A DNA stretch of 5,238 nt from Burkholderiales bacterium (lineage in GTDB: Bacteria; Pseudomonadota; Gammaproteobacteria; Burkholderiales; Chitinimonadaceae), in the NCBI GenBank assembly GCA_019234745.1, contig JAFAKZ010000150.1, forward strand, positions 1 to 5,238. The letters run 5' to 3'. The position numbers and the translations under genes were made by a program. The stretch's first letter is position 1. Every line of letters starts with the position of its first letter. Shown one piece after another: positions 4,254 through 5,238 of this stretch. The notes beneath the pieces are model-generated. The model did no database searches. It had not been told where the DNA came from and saw only the letters and a list, made by a program, of their open reading frames with translations.

Positions 4254-5238
4254 TCACGCCTGAGGCGGAGTCGATTCCGTGGTGATTTTAGCAAGCGCGT
4301 CATCCAGCGCAAGGATTTCTTGGTTCGCCCCGCCCAAAGTGCGCAAAGCCACCGATTGGGTCTCGGCTTCCTTCTTGCCGACCACCAGCATCACCGGCAC
4401 CTTGGCCAGCGAATGCTCGCGGACCTTGTAATTGATCTTCTCGTTGCGGAGATCGAGTTCGGCGCGGATTCCCGCGGCCTTCAGGCGCGACAGCACGGTC
4501 TTGGCATAGTCGTCGGCTTCGTTGGTGATGGTGGCGACCACCACCTGAACCGGGGCCAGCCACAGCGGGAACTTGCCGGCATGGTGCTCGATCAGGATGC
4601 CGAGGAAGCGCTCGAACGAGCCAAGGATCGCGCGGTGCAGCATGACGGGGACGTGCTTGGCGCCATCCTCGCCGACATAATGGGCGTCGAGGCGGTCGGG
4701 CAGCACGAAATCGACCTGCAGGGTGCCGCACTGCCAGTCGCGGCCGATGGCGTCGCGCAGCACGAATTCCAGCTTCGGGCCGTAGAAGGCGCCCTCGCCC
4801 GGATTGAGGATGGTCTCGATCCCGGCGGCGTTGGCTGCCTCCAGCAGCGCCTTCTCGGCCTTGTCCCACACCTCGTCGGAACCCGCGCGCAGGGCCGGGC
4901 GGTCGGAGAACTTCACCTTGACGTCGGTGAAGCCGAAATCGGTGTAGACCTCTTTCAACAGCTCGCAGAAAGCGATGGTCTCGGAGGTGATCTGGTCCGG
5001 CGTGCAGAAGATATGCGCGTCGTCCTGGGTGAAGGCGCGCACGCGCATGATGCCATGCATCGCGCCCGACGGCTCGTAGCGATGGCACGAGCCGAACTCG
5101 GCCATGCGCAGCGGCAGGTCGCGATAGCTGGTGATGCCGGTCTTGAAGATCTGCACATGGCACGGGCAATTCATCGGCTTGATGGCCAGCGTGCGGTCGT
5201 CCTGGGTATGGACGGTGAACATGTTGGCGCCGAACTTC
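4254..5238 (-). CDS. thrS: Threonyl-tRNA synthetase, N-terminus beyond window edge
   Basis: Threonyl-tRNA synthetase charges tRNA-Thr in the cytoplasm; it is a class II enzyme with a catalytic zinc. The window holds the last 327 full codons, entering at KFGANMFTV, which corresponds to roughly residue 311 of the 642-aa E. coli enzyme. The part missing on the right is therefore the editing and TGS domains and the start of the catalytic core. Zinc ligands are all present: Cys in KPMNCP, His in DDAHIFC and His in VMLHRAIL. Their spacings (51 and 177 residues from the Cys) equal those in E. coli (C334, H385, H511). Motif 2 is YRDLPLRMAEFGSCHRYEPSG and motif 3 is GSFERFLGIL. The anticodon-binding domain starts at WLAPVQVVV and includes DLRNEKINYKVREHSLAKVP. 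The normal C-terminus ends in TPPQA. infC follows after 37 nt, the classical order. Confidence 0.97.
   Translation of the reverse strand, partial: KFGANMFTVHTQDDRTLAIKPMNCPCHVQIFKTGITSYRDLPLRMAEFGSCHRYEPSGAMHGIMRVRAFTQDDAHIFCTPDQITSETIAFCELLKEVYTDFGFTDVKVKFSDRPALRAGSDEVWDKAEKALLEAANAAGIETILNPGEGAFYGPKLEFVLRDAIGRDWQCGTLQVDFVLPDRLDAHYVGEDGAKHVPVMLHRAILGSFERFLGILIEHHAGKFPLWLAPVQVVVATITNEADDYAKTVLSRLKAAGIRAELDLRNEKINYKVREHSLAKVPVMLVVGKKEAETQSVALRTLGGANQEILALDDALAKITTESTPPQA

Noticed and set aside
4300..5169. A 289-codon minus-strand frame overlapping thrS
   Set aside because: It is a shifted frame of thrS with R/P/G-rich translation, while the thrS frame carries all zinc ligands and class II motifs.

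Overview
The window is GC-rich, gene-dense bacterial chromosome, most likely from an alphaproteobacterium (Rhodospirillales-like, by inference). Three things point there: the protein sequences of ThrRS, IF3, L35 and L20, a ferredoxin that closely resembles the FdVI/adrenodoxin type of purple alphaproteobacteria, and a TTGAC-17-CTATCT promoter. No phage, IS, CRISPR, tRNA or rRNA sequence was found, and no stretch over 300 bases lacks a gene.

Layout, reading the minus strand from the right edge: the 3' half of thrS (4254-5238), then infC (3680-4216), then an enoyl-CoA hydratase/isomerase-family gene (2919-3680). These look like one operon: thrS and infC are 37 nt apart, and infC and the crotonase gene share one base (TGATG). 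A [2Fe-2S] ferredoxin gene lies on the opposite strand (2601-2918), and its stop codon directly abuts the crotonase stop. Divergent from the ferredoxin is a 608-aa FkbH-type protein (651-2477). Its apparent order is an SGNH-like N-terminal region, a HAD-IIIC phosphatase-like domain and a GNAT-like C-terminal region. After a 133-nt gap with a promoter and hairpins come rpmI (314-517) and the start of rplT (1-310, running off the left edge).

The informational genes (ThrRS, IF3, L35, L20) are the widely conserved thrS-infC-rpmI-rplT translation cluster. Here it is split between infC and rpmI by three genes unrelated to translation, so rpmI-rplT need their own promoter. A good candidate (TTGCAA-17-TATAAC, minus strand) lies just upstream, overlapping a hairpin that could terminate the FkbH-gene transcript.

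The most notable points are these. (1) infC almost certainly starts at an AUA codon (4214-4216) with an ideally placed Shine-Dalgarno, not at the in-frame ATG five codons later. Rare infC start codons are the known basis of IF3 autoregulation. (2) Two look-alike hairpins with the shared core GCGAGGCTTGYAA precede rpmI. (3) An orphan FkbH protein sits in a housekeeping locus. (4) The convergent ferredoxin/crotonase pair has no intergenic space and has a hairpin that folds better on the ferredoxin-sense RNA. I see no convincing new defence or mobile system; this is mostly a housekeeping region with some regulatory interest.
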